Part shown: piece after piece, positions 25,672 to 37,737 of the stretch | How the letters are laid out: each line of letters opens with the position of its first letter | Numbering within the stretch: position 1 is the first letter of the stretch | Assembly: GCA_009602725.1 (NCBI GenBank) | Contig: WELB01000065.1 | Location: 618,695-666,352, forward strand | Length of the DNA stretch: 47,658 nucleotides | From: Spirogloea muscicola | Taxonomy: Eukaryota; Streptophyta; Zygnematophyceae; Spirogloeales; Spirogloeaceae | Reading direction: 5' to 3' | Program-made: the position numbers and the translations under genes | The notes under the pieces: model-generated | Told to the model about the DNA's origin: nothing | Seen by the model: only the letters and a program-made list of their open reading frames with translations | The model's database searches: none

Positions 25672-28600
25672 TCAGAGATCGATCTCCTCTTCCTCGTCTT
25701 CGTCATCACCACTACCGCCATCATCACTTTCACTAAGATTGTCTTCGTCACCCTCACTCTCAACCTCACTGCCTGAGAGGATGGCTGTAACGTCTTCCAA
25801 GCTCACATCGCTGTCAGCATCCTCGAAAACAGTCGTGGCTGGCTCCTCCTCCTCGTCCTCCAATCTTGCATCCTCGGTGCCCTTGGCTTCGTCTACCAAG
25901 CCATGTGCCTTCAGCTGCAGGAAGTGGATCACAAACTCAGCGGTGTTGCACTGTGTGCGGAAGCTCAATTGTCAGTCGGCTCTGAGGCGCATATGCCAGG
26001 GACAGAATGCCGCTTCGAACAAACATAGCAGCAAGCAGAAGGACCATCTGAATATTTACTACACAGTCGTCCATTAAGCTCTGCACCTGGGCTGCAATCA
26101 AGTCCAGTCGGCCAGAGAGGGCCAGCATAGGCTTGAAAACAGATAGCCGAGCATCAATGACCTGGACAATCGCCCCACTCAAAAAGTCGCATGTCAGGGG
26201 GTTATCAGGTTTTATTGTCCGTCAACCGAAGAATACAGTAGCAGTGACAAGATAATTAGAAGGGCAGAACCAGAGACCTGGTATAGAGTTGCAAGCACAG
26301 GCTGCGCACTGGGTGCAGACATCAGGTATGCAGCGTGTGTTAGGAGCACAGCCCTAAGCCATGGCACCAGCATGGCACCCCTGCTTGGCCTGCATACACA
26401 CAACAATCTAGCCACTCAGATAGTCAAAGTAACGGGGTCAGGGTATCAACATTTGATCGCGAATGCCAACAGGAGGCTACATAAGCCAATCAGTAACTCA
26501 AGCCTTGCCTCCCATTACAAGCTACTCCTGCCCACCTTGATTGTAACCTGGACACAGCAGCGCCCAGAAGTTTGGCTGCCTGCACTGCAGGCAACCTCTG
26601 GATGGTCCTGCTAATTACCTGCTCATGTCAATGGCTGAGTCAGCATCAAACAATTAAGAAACCATGGCTGCCCTCTCATCAGCTTCAAAGACAGCAAGAG
26701 AGGAGCCGCCAATGTCACTGTGAAGACCGGATGCACAGATTGTAGCAGCTTGTCTGACCCAGTAGGTGTGGCACCAGAATGCATGACAACGGGTTGCTTC
26801 TTCCATGTGCTGCCAATGACGGGAGGCTTGCCTCACCTTTTCATCCACTACCGCAAGGCATCGCTCCAAGAGAGAGTTGTCGTCAGATTGCAGAGCTTGC
26901 GAGAGCAGGACCTGCAGGGAGTCAGCTCGTGGTGCGTCCACTCGAGATGTCGTGGTATCTTCCACACTCTTGTGCGTGAGGCCCATGGCTGCCAACTTCT
27001 CCCCCAGTGTTTGCTCGCCCTCTACATCCATGGCCTCGCCTCCACTCGATTCAGCTGCTCCTGCAAAGTCGTGATGCAATGCCGAGTTAGCAAGACACTG
27101 GCCTGGTGTATGTGTATCTAAAGAGGGTACATGAGGAGGCGGTAGACCTGCTGTCTCCTGGCGAGCTTCTGAGAGCGCCACATCTCCTTCTAAGTGAGGA
27201 GCAGCCCTCCGCTTCTTCACTGCTTTAGGCCCATCCACTGACGCCACAGTCGGCCTGACCATGGTGTTGGCAGTGCTCTCCGGGCCTAATATTGTTGCAT
27301 TGCCTGCCGTTCACCGACATCCAGGCATTAATCATGTTACTGGAGCCACCCTCTCCAGGCTTTTGGCAAAGAATAAAGAACAGCGTTGTTACATACATTG
27401 CGACATTGCCAAGTATCAGCAAAGCTCACCTTCGCTTCTCAATGAGGGCTCCAGGGCTCCCCTTCCGCGGCTGGCCTCCCTCAGCAGGGAGCCATGCAAT
27501 TCCTCTGGTAGCTGCACCACCTGAGCTTGCCGCTCCACAGACACAGTCTCAAACCGAGGCTTGGCTGTGCTTCCACGGGCCACCAGTATGTTGTCGGCCG
27601 CCCCGCTCTCCAACAACCTCGCCATCAAGATGAGGTCCCGATCTTCCCTCGACGCAGAGGCCTGCCCTTTGCTGCGCGCAACCACCACTCTACTCGGTTG
27701 ACTCTTCAGCAGCTTCGCCACTGACGCGCCTGTCCAGACGTAGGCCTGACCATTTTCTGCAACCAAAGCAAAGTTAGAGCTCAGGTGACGAGATAATTGT
27801 AACAGTCCACTTACTATGTCTACATAAACGTCCTTGTCTTGCTACTTGTCTTCCAAGAGCCAAACCTGGCAGAATACAAGACTAAGCGTCCCTCCTGCTG
27901 ATGATCCAGTTACCCTGTCAATGCCTTGTTACAATTTACCTGACACTGCCAGGACCCGAAGGGAGGACTCCGCCGTCTGCGAACAGGAGAGCGACAGTGC
28001 AGGATCCTCCATCGCCAGTGTCCCTAACGCACCTCCATCTCCAAGCTTCCCTTCACAGGGCCACACTGCCACGTACCTCTCCCCGCTCGCGGCAGACAGG
28101 CAATGCTTGCCATCTGGCGTAAAGGCAAGGGTACGTACTGGCAACTGCAAGTGGGGCGATTCAGAGTGAGCAGGATCAAGCCCGTCAGAAGAGAGGCTGC
28201 TGCTCAAAGAGAGTAGGCCGAGCAGAGAAGGAGGCCGGCGGTGTCGCTGGCGGCTGAGGGTGCTCACGGTATGGCCGGTGTACTTGCGGGAGCGCTTCTT
28301 GCTGGCCAGGTCAAACAACTTGAGGCCGGACGTGCCAGCGAGCAGGCTGCTGCCATCTGCCAAAACATAAGGCAGCCGTGTGTACTCCCCACTTGTCAGA
28401 AGGTGCCGATGCTGGCGGTGCAGCCTGCCGAGGCTCTTACCAGCTCTCCTGAGAGCTGAGCTGGAGCGATCTCGAGCTGCAGGCAGACTGCAGGGGGCAG
28501 CAGAAGCTGCTGGCGAGTGTGGGGCAGAGGAGGCGGACCAGGCGACGCAGCGATGCAGGCCAGCGCCTGCTTGCCGGTGCGGAACCTCCCCACCACCTGC

Positions 28601-29119
28601 CCGCCGGCGGAGTCCAGCTCCGAGACGTGGCCGTCCGCGCCGGCTGCGTAGAGCACCGCGCCGTCGGGCGAGAAGGCGACCGAGCTCACGGCCCTGCACC
28701 AGAGGCGGCCGCGCTTCAGCTGAGGCGTGGCATCACCAGCAGCTCGGGAGCGAGGTGGGCGAGCGATGGGGGGCCCGCACGGACCCGGAGGCGCAGGCGG
28801 CCGTGCGCCACTTGAGCTCGCCCAGCGCGGGGTCCCACGCCGCCACCTCCCCGGCTGCGGTGCCGGCGGCCAGCAGCAACGCGGCGACCTTGGGCCCCTT
28901 CCTCCTCCCCTGCCGCTCGGACCCCGGCTTCAGACAGCGTCAGCCGGCGAGAGGAGAGGCTACCACGGGCGGGCTGCTAGCTGCGGGCAGAGGCAGGCGG
29001 GTCACGGCAACGGCAAGAGGGCAACCTTGCCGGCGGCGGCGGCGGCGGCGGCGGGGGTGCGGCCCCAGGCGAGGCAGGCGTAGCGCTGCGCCAGGTGCCC
29101 GTTGGGCGCCGCCCCGACG
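25672..29119 (-). CDS. UTP5: UTP5/WDR43-like WD40 subunit of UtpA (5' end in gap)
   Basis: This is a second UtpA/t-UTP nucleolar protein for rRNA transcription and early processing. From the N-terminal side, exons show NGHLAQRYACLAWGRTP (29040-29115), LLLAAGTAAGEVAAWDPALG (28800-28880), SVAFSPDGAVLYAAGADGHV and SELDSAGGQVVGRF (28560-28690), LAGTSGLKLFDLASKKRSRK (28230-28380) and VRTLAFTPDGKHCLSAASGE (27930-28140), then VVAENGQAYVW (27416-27766). A nuclear-type stretch with KKRRAAP follows (about 26830-27262). The helical Utp12-type C domain includes DSLQVLLSQALQSDDNSLLE, VPWLRAVLLTHAAYLMSAP and VFKPMLALSGRLDLIAAQVQ. The tail is a long Asp/Glu-rich region (25672-25900). The order matches human WDR43. 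The first exon is hidden in the N gap. Confidence 0.93.
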
Positions 29120-29858
29120 NNNNNNNNNNNNNNNNNNNNNNNNNNNNNNNNNNNNNNNNNNNNNNNNNNNNNNNNNNNNNNNNNNNNNNNNNNNNNNNNN
29201 NNNNNNNNNNNNNNNNNNNNNNNNNNNNNNNNNNNNNNNNNNNNNNNNNNNNNNNNNNNNNNNNNNNNNNNNNNNNNNNNNNNNNNNNNNNNNNNNNNNN
29301 NNNNNNNNNNNNNNNNNNNNNNNNNNNNNNNNNNNNNNNNNNNNNNNNNNNNNNNNNNNNNNNNNNNNNNNNNNNNNNNNNNNNNNNNNNNNNNNNNNNN
29401 NNNNNNNNNNNNNNNNNNNNNNNNNNNNNNNNNNNNNNNNNNNNNNNNNNNNNNNNNNNNNNNNNNNNNNNNNNNNNNNNNNNNNNNNNNNNNNNNNNNN
29501 NNNNNNNNNNNNNNNNNNNNNNNNNNNNNNNNNNNNNNNNNNNNNNNNNNNNNNNNNNNNNNNNNNNNNNNNNNNNNNNNNNNNNNNNNNNNNNNNNNNN
29601 NNNNNNNNNNNNNNNNNNNNNNNNNNNNNNNNNNNNNNNNNNNNNNNNNNNNNNNNNNNNNNNNNNNNNNNNNNNNNNNNNNNNNNNNNNNNNNNNNNNN
29701 NNNNNNNNNNNNNNNNNNNNNNNNNNNNNNNNNNNNNNNNNNNNNNNNNNNNNNNNNNNNNNNNNNNNNNNNNNNNNNNNNNNNNNNNNNNNNNNNNNNN
29801 NNNNNNNNNNNNNNNNNNNNNNNNNNNNNNNNNNNNNNNNNNNNNNNNNNNNNNNNNN
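29120..29858. other. assembly gap (739 N) at a divergent promoter
   Basis: The gap separates the divergent UTP5 (-) and ALS-SSU (+) genes and is flanked by CGG-rich sequence. It must hide the start codons of both genes and any shared promoter. Confidence 0.95.
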
Positions 29859-32800
29859 GGCGCCGCGCGCGGTGCTGGCGGAGCCTGCGCGCGCGCCCGA
29901 CGCCGCGCCCGCGCCAACGCACGTACACACCGAGTGAGCCCTTGCCGCCCTCCCCAGGGCGCGCCCACGACGACGGCCGCGGCTCCGCCCCATCCCGAGC
30001 TGACCTCGGAGCGCCGGCGGCGGCGGCGCAGAGTGCGGCGGCACACGGTGAGCGTGTTCGTGGGCGACGAGAGCGGCATGATCCAGCGCGTGTCGGGCGT
30101 CTTCGCGCGGCGCGGGTACAACATCGAGTCGCTGGCGGTGGGCCTGAACAAGGACAAGGCGCTGTTCACCATCGTCGTCTCCGGCTCCGCGCGCGTCCTC
30201 GCCCAGGTCATGAAGCAGCTCTACAAGCTCGTCAACGTCCGCAAGGTGCGCGCGCGGCCTCGCTGGCCTACCCCTTCGCCACCGCGTGCCAGTGCCTTTG
30301 CTCAGCCGGCCGGGAGCGGGAGGAGCCTTGAGACAGACGACTGTATTCTCCTTTCCCCGCATGGCTGCGCAAGGTGGAGGACCTGTCCACGGCGTCGAGG
30401 GTGGAACGAGAGCTGATGCTGCTGAAGCTCTTTGTCGGCCCGGACCAGCGCACGGAGGCAAGCACACTGCAGCCACTCCCTTCTTGATGCACAGTCTCTC
30501 CAAGCCTCCCTGCCAATGATAATGTATCGAGAGGCCATCTGAGAGCCTGGTGGCAGTCACCCACACCCCCAGCCTCACCATGCAGTAGCATTGCAGGTGT
30601 GCGAATGACTGCTGGCCTGCGGCACCCTTGCTGGTTGATAGCTGATATTCTCAGTGCCTCCATGGTACCCGCGTTACCTAGCTGATGCAATGTGGGTGCC
30701 TGGCTTCCGCCCAGGTCCTGGACCTCGTGCAAATCTTTCGGGCCAGGATCATAGACGTCGCTGAGGACTCTCTGACCATTGAGGTAAACCTATCGAGACA
30801 ACCCCATATTTAAACATCCTCTTGTCTGGTTTACCAAAGAGCTTTAGCAGTTTGCAAAGGAGTTGTGGCTGAGAAGAAGGGGCTACTAATACTTCGAGTT
30901 ATGGGGATAGTAAGCCAGTACTCTGGCACATAGCCCTCCAGTGCTTGACGTCTCTCTGCAGTCTTCTTGCAGGTCACTGGAGATCCAGGGAAGATGGTGG
31001 CTTTCCAGCGGACGATGAGAAAGTTTGGCATCAAGGAGCTCGCCAGGACAGGCAAGGTCAGCTTGTATGCAGCAATGGACAGGCTGCTTTAGATACTGCA
31101 TACTGGCCTCCACTCAATCTTACAAGAGATTGCACAAGAGTGACAGAAAGGCAGGCTTGTTAGGAGAGTGATGAATTTCTCCCCTTGCAAGGCTGGCCAT
31201 GGCAATGAGCATCAGAAGCTTGAGAGACTTCTTCATGCGGTGTCTAAGTTGCAACCATTTCTTTGTTCCCTCCCTGCAGATTGCACTGAAGCGGGAGAAA
31301 GACTGGGCACCCACTGTACCTCAGGTAGCCCTCAAGGCAGGTAGGACGGAGAAGGACCAAGCTTCTGTGGAGCAGGAGGAAGAAGAAGCTGCGCAGGCTG
31401 TGGAAGAGGAGATTGAGTCGGGAGAGGCGTCTGATATGCCCGACATGGACATCCCCTCCGTAAAGGAGCCCTTGTCACAGCAGACGCACGACTTCCACCC
31501 AGTGGTCGGGGCAGGGCCGTACCCAGAAGTGAGCTCCCTCGCCGAGAGGAGAGGAGAAGAGTACACGATAGATGACACAGAGGCAATGTCATGCAGATCT
31601 GCATGCTTTCTCCTACTCCATTCCATGGTCATCAAAATTTGTCGAGTGACTTGACTGGCAAGGTCCCCATTTACGCATGTGGCTTTGATTGTAAGCAGGG
31701 TGATGTTTATGCTGTGGAGGCCGAGCAAGATGGTCCTTGGTACCATCAGATACTCGATCCTCTGTGGGAGGACCCTTCAGAGGAGCAGGTCTGGCAGGTC
31801 TCTCTGGGGTCGTGATATACTACATTGCCAGGTCTGGTTCTGGTTCTGACATGACAGCCTGGTCACGATGGGATAGTGGCAGGCTTGATGTATGTGCATG
31901 TATGGACACATGCAGCCAGCGGGGTACATCCCCCACATGCTGTCACTGCTCGTGAACGACATTGCTGGCGTGTTGAACCGCGTGACGGGTGTCTTTGCCA
32001 GGAGAGGTTACAACATCCAGGTATGGCGGTTGTCAGTATTGAGCAGGCCAAGGGTGGAGTAGCAGCCTGTGGTCAGAGATCGCTGATGAGGATTAATTGC
32101 TCTAGCGGATTGTCTTTGATTGGCTGTTCCGGAGGGTGCATGACGCCTCTGCTCACAAGGTTGGCCCAATATGTGTGACAGAGTCTTGCTGTGGGGCCCG
32201 CCGAGACCCCTGGCATCTCCCGCATCACCATGGTGGTCCCAGGAACTGACGAGTCCATTGGCAAGTTATTGAAGCAGCTGGACAAACTTATCGATGTGCA
32301 GAAGGTTGCCCCTGCCCAGACTGGCAGCATGTGATGTAGCTTGTACACATTTCGGAGTCTGGGTGCTGCGTTAGGTGCTATACTCAGAGAAGCTCTAGTT
32401 TGGCATCTGATGTTCGTGCGCTGATCAATGGCAGGTCATAGATATCACACACGTACCATACACCAACCGAGAACTTATGCTCATCAAAGTTGCAGCTGGT
32501 GCTGCTGTCCGCCGGGACGTCCTCGACATAGCTGGCGTTTTCCGTGCCCGGGCTGTTGACATTTCCAAGCGCACATTGACCTTGGAGGTTCGTGTCTGGC
32601 AATCATATTGTATCATAATACTTGAAAGGCATTCTCAGAGCACACATTGCGTTAGGCGCAAGTCTCTTGCAGCATGTTTAAGAAATGCCCATGCTTTTTA
32701 ACATGCCCCCGGCCTTCCGCTCCGTTGCTGACTATGTACCGAAAAAGCTTGGCAGCTCAAAAGGCTGAAGTGGTCATATCTTCCCCCATGGCACTGGGTG

Positions 32801-33189
32801 TTGGTCAAAGTGGTTGACTCATTGTTAGCTGACTCTCTGGTGGCTGGTGCAGACGACCGGTGATCTGGAGAAAATGATTGCAATGCAACAGCAGCTCAGC
32901 CCGTTCGGCATTCTTGAGGTGCGTGCATTTCCTGGCGCGACCTGTGAGCAGCAAAGCTTGGACATCCTTGCAGGAGCTTGCTTAGGTGCTTGCAGGCACG
33001 CAATTGGACAGCCCTGTGTCCAAGTGCAATCCAGCAACATGCAGTTGGTTTGTGGTCCATGTCTCAAGCTTACCCGATATTGCACTTCGTGTCACACAGG
33101 TTGCCAGGACTGGCAGGGTGGCGTTGGTTCGCGACTCGGGCGTGGACACCAAGTACCTGGGGCAGCTGCAGCCCCGGAACCAGGAGTAG
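29859..33189 (+). CDS. acetolactate synthase regulatory (small) subunit, plastid type, 5' partial
   Basis: This subunit activates acetohydroxyacid synthase and confers valine/leucine/isoleucine feedback on branched-chain amino acid synthesis, normally in the plastid. Two ACT-domain repeats identify the plant form. Repeat 1 has [20 protein letters not shown] and [20 protein letters not shown], then [40 protein letters not shown] and [20 protein letters not shown]. Repeat 2 has [59 protein letters not shown] and [20 protein letters not shown], and ends [18 protein letters not shown]. The repeats are joined by an acidic linker (31325-31590) and [16 protein letters not shown]. Exon 30374-30457 ends GAG|GCAAGC, a GC-AG intron. 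The transit peptide start lies in the gap. Confidence 0.95.
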
Positions 33190-34543
33190 GCTGGCGGAGG
33201 AGGCTGTCCTTCGTACAGACTGCCGGAACGGCTGGGCCAGCCAGCCTGCATAGGACTGCTGCTGTGCGGCCATGGGGCGCAACCTGTGAGCAGCGGTGGT
33301 CAGCAGCGATTGGGCTTTGCGAGGGAGGTGTGGCAGTGTGGGTGGCAAGGGCTTGGCCGCTGAGGTGGCCGGATGACTTGCCAGAATGCCGGCCTCTGGC
33401 GACCTGTGATCCTCCTTCCTTGGGTCCTGGCGTCTCACAGCCGGCAGGCGCGCACGGGTGCTGCCTGCGCTGGCGGGCTCGGGCCTCGGGGCTGCCATGA
33501 CGGCCCGGGCTCGGGGGCAGCCAACAAGGTCGGCGCCGGAGGACTGGGGAGGTGGGAAAGCCTGTACTGCGAGGTGGAGGCGGGGAGTGGACGAGGCAAG
33601 GCAAGCACGTCCTCAACGTTCAGCCGACTGCTAATTGTGTGTTCAGGAAGAGACAAGGCGTGTGGTGGGCATGTACTAGGAAGGCAGGCCAAGCCGTGCT
33701 AGTGTACAGGCAGAGTTTGCGCAAAGAACGGGACTACACAAAGCGAAGCCCCAGGCTGAAGAGGGGCTAAGGTGACAGGGCGAGAGCTGAAGGAAACTGG
33801 TGTATATTGAAATGATTGAATACCAAAGTGGCCAAGTACAACGGCAAGCACATCTGATGACGTACATTACCCACTGCAAATCTGACCCGCTCAGTAACCA
33901 CGGGTCAGCACATAAAGGTCGCTAATAGATGCCTGAATACCAGATGGCAAACTTCAAGCCCACCTGCCACCAACTAAAGCTCGCCCCAGCTTTCTGGTGC
34001 AAAGCATGAGCCTGAGCACGCTGTAAACAGGCCGACACTCGACAGCGCAAGAACGACAGCTATGCGGCTGGCAAGCCCATCTCAACCGGAAGCACATCTG
34101 CGCGTCGTGCATAGCCTAGATTAACAAATGGTATCCAGGAGAAGTGTAGAGTCGAGGACCTATGCATAGCCAAAGACATCGACTGCAGTCCCCTTGACAA
34201 GGGCTGGAGGGGAACCTTAGCACCTACGAGTGAGCACAGACAGGCGAGGACGAGGACCGGCTGACTTGGTGAGACGCAGCACGGCCACGGAGAAGAGTAT
34301 GCGGCTGCTGATCTGAGAAGAGCGGCTGTAAATGGAGCTGTAGAGGCCAGCCGAACGGAAGTGCGGCTGCTGATATGAAAGAGTCGGCTGTGAAATGCCA
34401 GCCAGATGCATACAGGTGTTCATGACGGAGCCACAGGCTACGGAAGCGGAAGCGGGGAGGCGGCGGCGGACGACAGCTCCCGATCCGGCGCCTGCAGGCC
34501 CCCCGGAGTCCGCAAGTCCTCCGCCTCCGCCTCCGCCTCCGCC
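33190..34543. repeat. interval between ALS-SSU and VPS22 with repeats
   Basis: 33190-33790 holds the ALS-SSU 3' end and no recognised gene. 33795-34115 is a diverged long copy of the tRNA-like element (GACCCGCTCAGTAACCACGG at about 33883). 34215-34250 is another short piece of it. 34300-34440 carries GCGGCTGCTGAT repeats, including 34363-34440, a near copy of 15603-15681, which ends about 100 bp before the VPS22 start codon. Confidence 0.65.
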
Positions 34544-36730
34544 ATGCGCCGCCGCCCCGGCGTCGCCGGCCTCCAGACCGCCGCCGCCGCCCGAGTCCGT
34601 CTCTCCCCCACGGGCCGCTGGCCGGCCCTTCCTTGCTGCCGTCCTCCCTCTGCAGCTGCGCTCTGCGTCGGCTCACTCCCCTTCGGGGCTGCTGCCGCAG
34701 GACTCGTACAAGAGCCTGGGCGAGAATGTGGCGCGCCTTCGCATGAGCCACATGCGCGAGCAGCTGGCCACCTTCCGGGCCCACCTCGAGGAGTTTGCGC
34801 GCAAGCACAAGGTGAACGCAAGGTGCAGGGTTTGGGGAATGCTCTCCGTGACCCGGCTGAGCCCTCACCACCCCCTCCTCGCTGCTGGCCTCTCGTGCTG
34901 ACCAGCGGCGCCGCGAGCAGGATGCAGCACCGCCTAGAGGCTCCGTGCCTTTGGGTCTCGTGTCGTGCCATTGCATCGTCTGTCCATGTACCTCCGATGG
35001 TCACCATCGCTTCCTTTGCACCGCCCTTGCAGCAGCCCCTGGCCTGCGCAGCGGGGTTACTTTCCCTCCCCTCCGCTCATCTGACGTCCCGTTGTTGACA
35101 CGGGGCTACTGAGAGGGCCCTGTTGCCCAGCCTTGCACAATGTAGATGCACTCCAAAGTCCTCAGCATGCACTTGGCTGGCTGTCACAGCCTCGCCTCCT
35201 TATCAGCAGCCACATTCTTCCGTGGAGTATCGCTGTGACTCCTCCCAGTCGATGAAGTCCTCTTCGGGTCCACTGTAGTTGCGCTTTGTTGTCTGGGGGC
35301 TTCAAGCCAAAACCACGTCCCATGCCATATTCGACGAGCCTGGCACGCTCAGGTAGTGCATGTTACTGACCTGGTGCTTGCGTGGCTGCATGTCTCGCTT
35401 TTGTCTGGCATTATCCTGCGATCAGAATGATATCAAGAAGAATCCGGCGTTCCGAGCTCAGTTCCACGCCATGTGCGCCAAGTGCGGCGTGGACCCGCTC
35501 GCCTCCAACAAGGGCTTCTGGGCCGAGCTCCTTGGCATCGGCGACTTTTACTACGAGCTAGGTCCAATGCTTACGACCACACCACTGTCCACACTCTGTC
35601 GGAGCTCGACAGTAGTTGGAACATATGGGTGCTGCAGCAGCATCTGCAAGCCCACGCCTGGCTGAGGCCCTCACCTAGAGCTAGAGCAGCTGGCTGAGGC
35701 GGGCTTGGTGAGCAGGAGTGCAGATTGTGGACATCTGCCTGACCACCAGAGCCTACAATGGTGGCCTGCTCGATTTAGAGGACTTGCAAGGCTTGCTGAT
35801 GAAGAGGAGGAGAGCAAAGGAGCCAATCACCGAGGACGACTGCATGAGAGCCATCAGCAAGCTCAAGGTAGTCAGTCAAGCGCGACTTACCCCGGCGCAC
35901 AGCTGACTTCAATTTGCATAGCATGAAGGTGTCATGCACAGCAGTTGCCAAGTAGTCTTGTTTGATCTCTGTATGCTAGCTGTGCGGCATTACAGTCAAA
36001 GCCAAACGTCACGCAGGGCCACATATTCGAGCTGCAGATTTGTGCCAAGGCTGGCATGCCAGCGAGAATCAAGCTCTCATCGTTTAGCTCCAAAAATAGG
36101 ATCCAGGACACGGCTTGTACAGGAGGGGGAATACTATCTGCTCGCTTACCGCTCTTGCCCTACATGTCAGGCCCTTGGAGGGGGCTTTGAGGTCTACTCA
36201 GTGAGCAGGCGGAAGCTGGTTAGGTCAGTGCCGGTGGAGCTGAACAGAGACCACAATTCCGTCCTCGAGCTGGCCCAGGTGCTGATGTTAATTAGGAGGA
36301 TTGATGCTGCTGCTTTGGATGCTGCTGTTGCTTGTGTTTGTGCAAGATGTTGAGGTGGCAACTATGCAAGAGGTGATCATTATAAGCTGGCTCTGTCCGA
36401 TCGGGTCGCAGGCGCAAGGGCATGTCATGGCAGAGGATGTGGAGGTGCAGCTGCACTGGACTTCTGGACGGGTCATGGATGCTCTCGACAGCCTTCTGAA
36501 AGTATGCACTGCATACCCCTTGGATGCAATCATGACTAGCATGGACTGTTTTGTGATGACTTGTCTGAATTCCTTGAGGGACTCTCTGGATGGCAAATTC
36601 TGGCACAACTGTCGCACCTGACCAGTGCACTTTGCTGCAGGAGGGGCTGGCAATGCTTGATGACGGTCATCCTGATGGGAAGAGGAGATATTGGTTCCCA
36701 TGCATTACTCATGGCTCGGGACCTCCTTGA
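34544..36730 (+). CDS. VPS22: ESCRT-II subunit VPS22/SNF8
   Basis: VPS22 forms the ESCRT-II complex with VPS25 and VPS36, which sorts ubiquitinated membrane proteins into multivesicular bodies. Seven exons join in frame: 34544-34594, 34701-34811, 35426-35561, 35716-35867, 36171-36278, 36412-36501 and 36641-36730. The total is 738 nt, or 245 residues, close to the plant protein. The start is MRRRPGVAGLQTAAAAR, followed by YKSLGENVARLRMSHMREQL, EEFARKHK, MCAKCGVDPLASNKGFWAEL, LGIGDFYYELG, the first winged helix (EDDCMRAISKLK, GGGFEVYSVSRRKLVRSVPV, ELNRDHNSVLELAQ) and the second (ALDSLLKEGLAMLDDGHPDG, RYWFPC). All junctions are GT-AG. Confidence 0.97.
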
Positions 36731-37737
36731 CAGTTGAATGACTCAAGTTCCTAACTCATGGCTTCCTCTCGCCTCGCTACCCTGTGATGTACATATTTGT
36801 TCCCTCCAGGCTATGGATGTCAAGTGACATAGTTGATGTTGTTGGAGAACACAAGCAGTCATACAAGAGTGGTGATGGTGAGAGATCGTAGAGAGCTTCA
36901 TGACAGAAGGTCTCAGTAACATTTGACAGGCTCCTATTGATGGATAGTCTGGCTTGTTCACATCATGAGTAGCTTAACCAGTGTCGGTTGTTGGCCCACG
37001 TTACAAGGTGATTGTAAGGTGACTTCTGCAGGAAATCATCTGCGCTTACTTGTCCCACGCTCCTCGGTGTGTTGCCTTGCATTTTGAGCAGGAACAATTG
37101 CCAAATAGTCAAAGATCCTCTGACATTGTCATACCCACCGCTCACTACAGCAGTCCAGCAGTTCCTATCGAAGTTCATGGATGGTGCTACACTTCATGAG
37201 CTCCTGGCCACACGGGTGGCCACGTGGCCACATGCCGCCATGCTGATGTGCACAGCCATGCTTCTTCTCATGTCGTTGATAATTTATGTTCAGAACAAGG
37301 GCAGGCACACCTCTTATGTATCATCCCTGAAGCTCCACAACTGGACATAGCGGCTGCTATTGCTGCCACAAGCCTGCCAATGTAGCCACACAAGCAACCC
37401 TAGCCTACGTACAAAAACCAGGCATGCCCCCTGCAAAAGCTTTTGCACTCACAGCCATTTCCCATGTCCGCCTCCAACCAATTACATGCAATCACGCAGT
37501 CACAAGCTGACGTGCATGCCCCGTACAAGTATATGCAATCACGCAGTCACAAGCTGACGTGCATGCCCCACACAAGAGACGTCATAGGCTCGACGTACAG
37601 ACCGTCAACTTCGACTCTAAGTTTCCAGGTTACCGCAGCGAACACTGACGTTTAACCTGGGCTAAGGTCGGCTCCCCAGTGCCAATCCTTGGTACGACAG
37701 TGTGCCCTGCCCAGGAATATCAGAAGCTGCGCTTAAG
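36731..37737. other. convergent intergenic interval
   Basis: This is the 3' space between VPS22 (+) and eS21 (-). A 93-codon frame at 37069-37350 has one hydrophobic stretch near its end (AAMLMCTAMLLLMSLIIYV) but no start context or homologue I recognise. A small tandem repeat follows (next entry). Confidence 0.5.
37486..37576 (+). repeat. two-copy tandem repeat, period 47 bp
   Basis: ATGCAATCACGCAGTCACAA begins at 37486 and again at 37533. Each copy continues through GCTGACGTGCATGCCCC, after which the copies diverge. The shared part is about 37 bp, apparently exact. Confidence 0.9.

Noticed and set aside
28380-30581. Very long open frames on both strands across 28380-30581
   Set aside because: They are open only because 739 Ns have no stop codons. 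The real coding in the flanks is the spliced UTP5 (-) and ALS-SSU (+) genes in other frames.
37069-37350. 93-codon frame with a hydrophobic C-terminal stretch
   Set aside because: No homologue recognised, no conserved motif, and it lies in a convergent 3' interval. A single hydrophobic run is expected by chance now and then.
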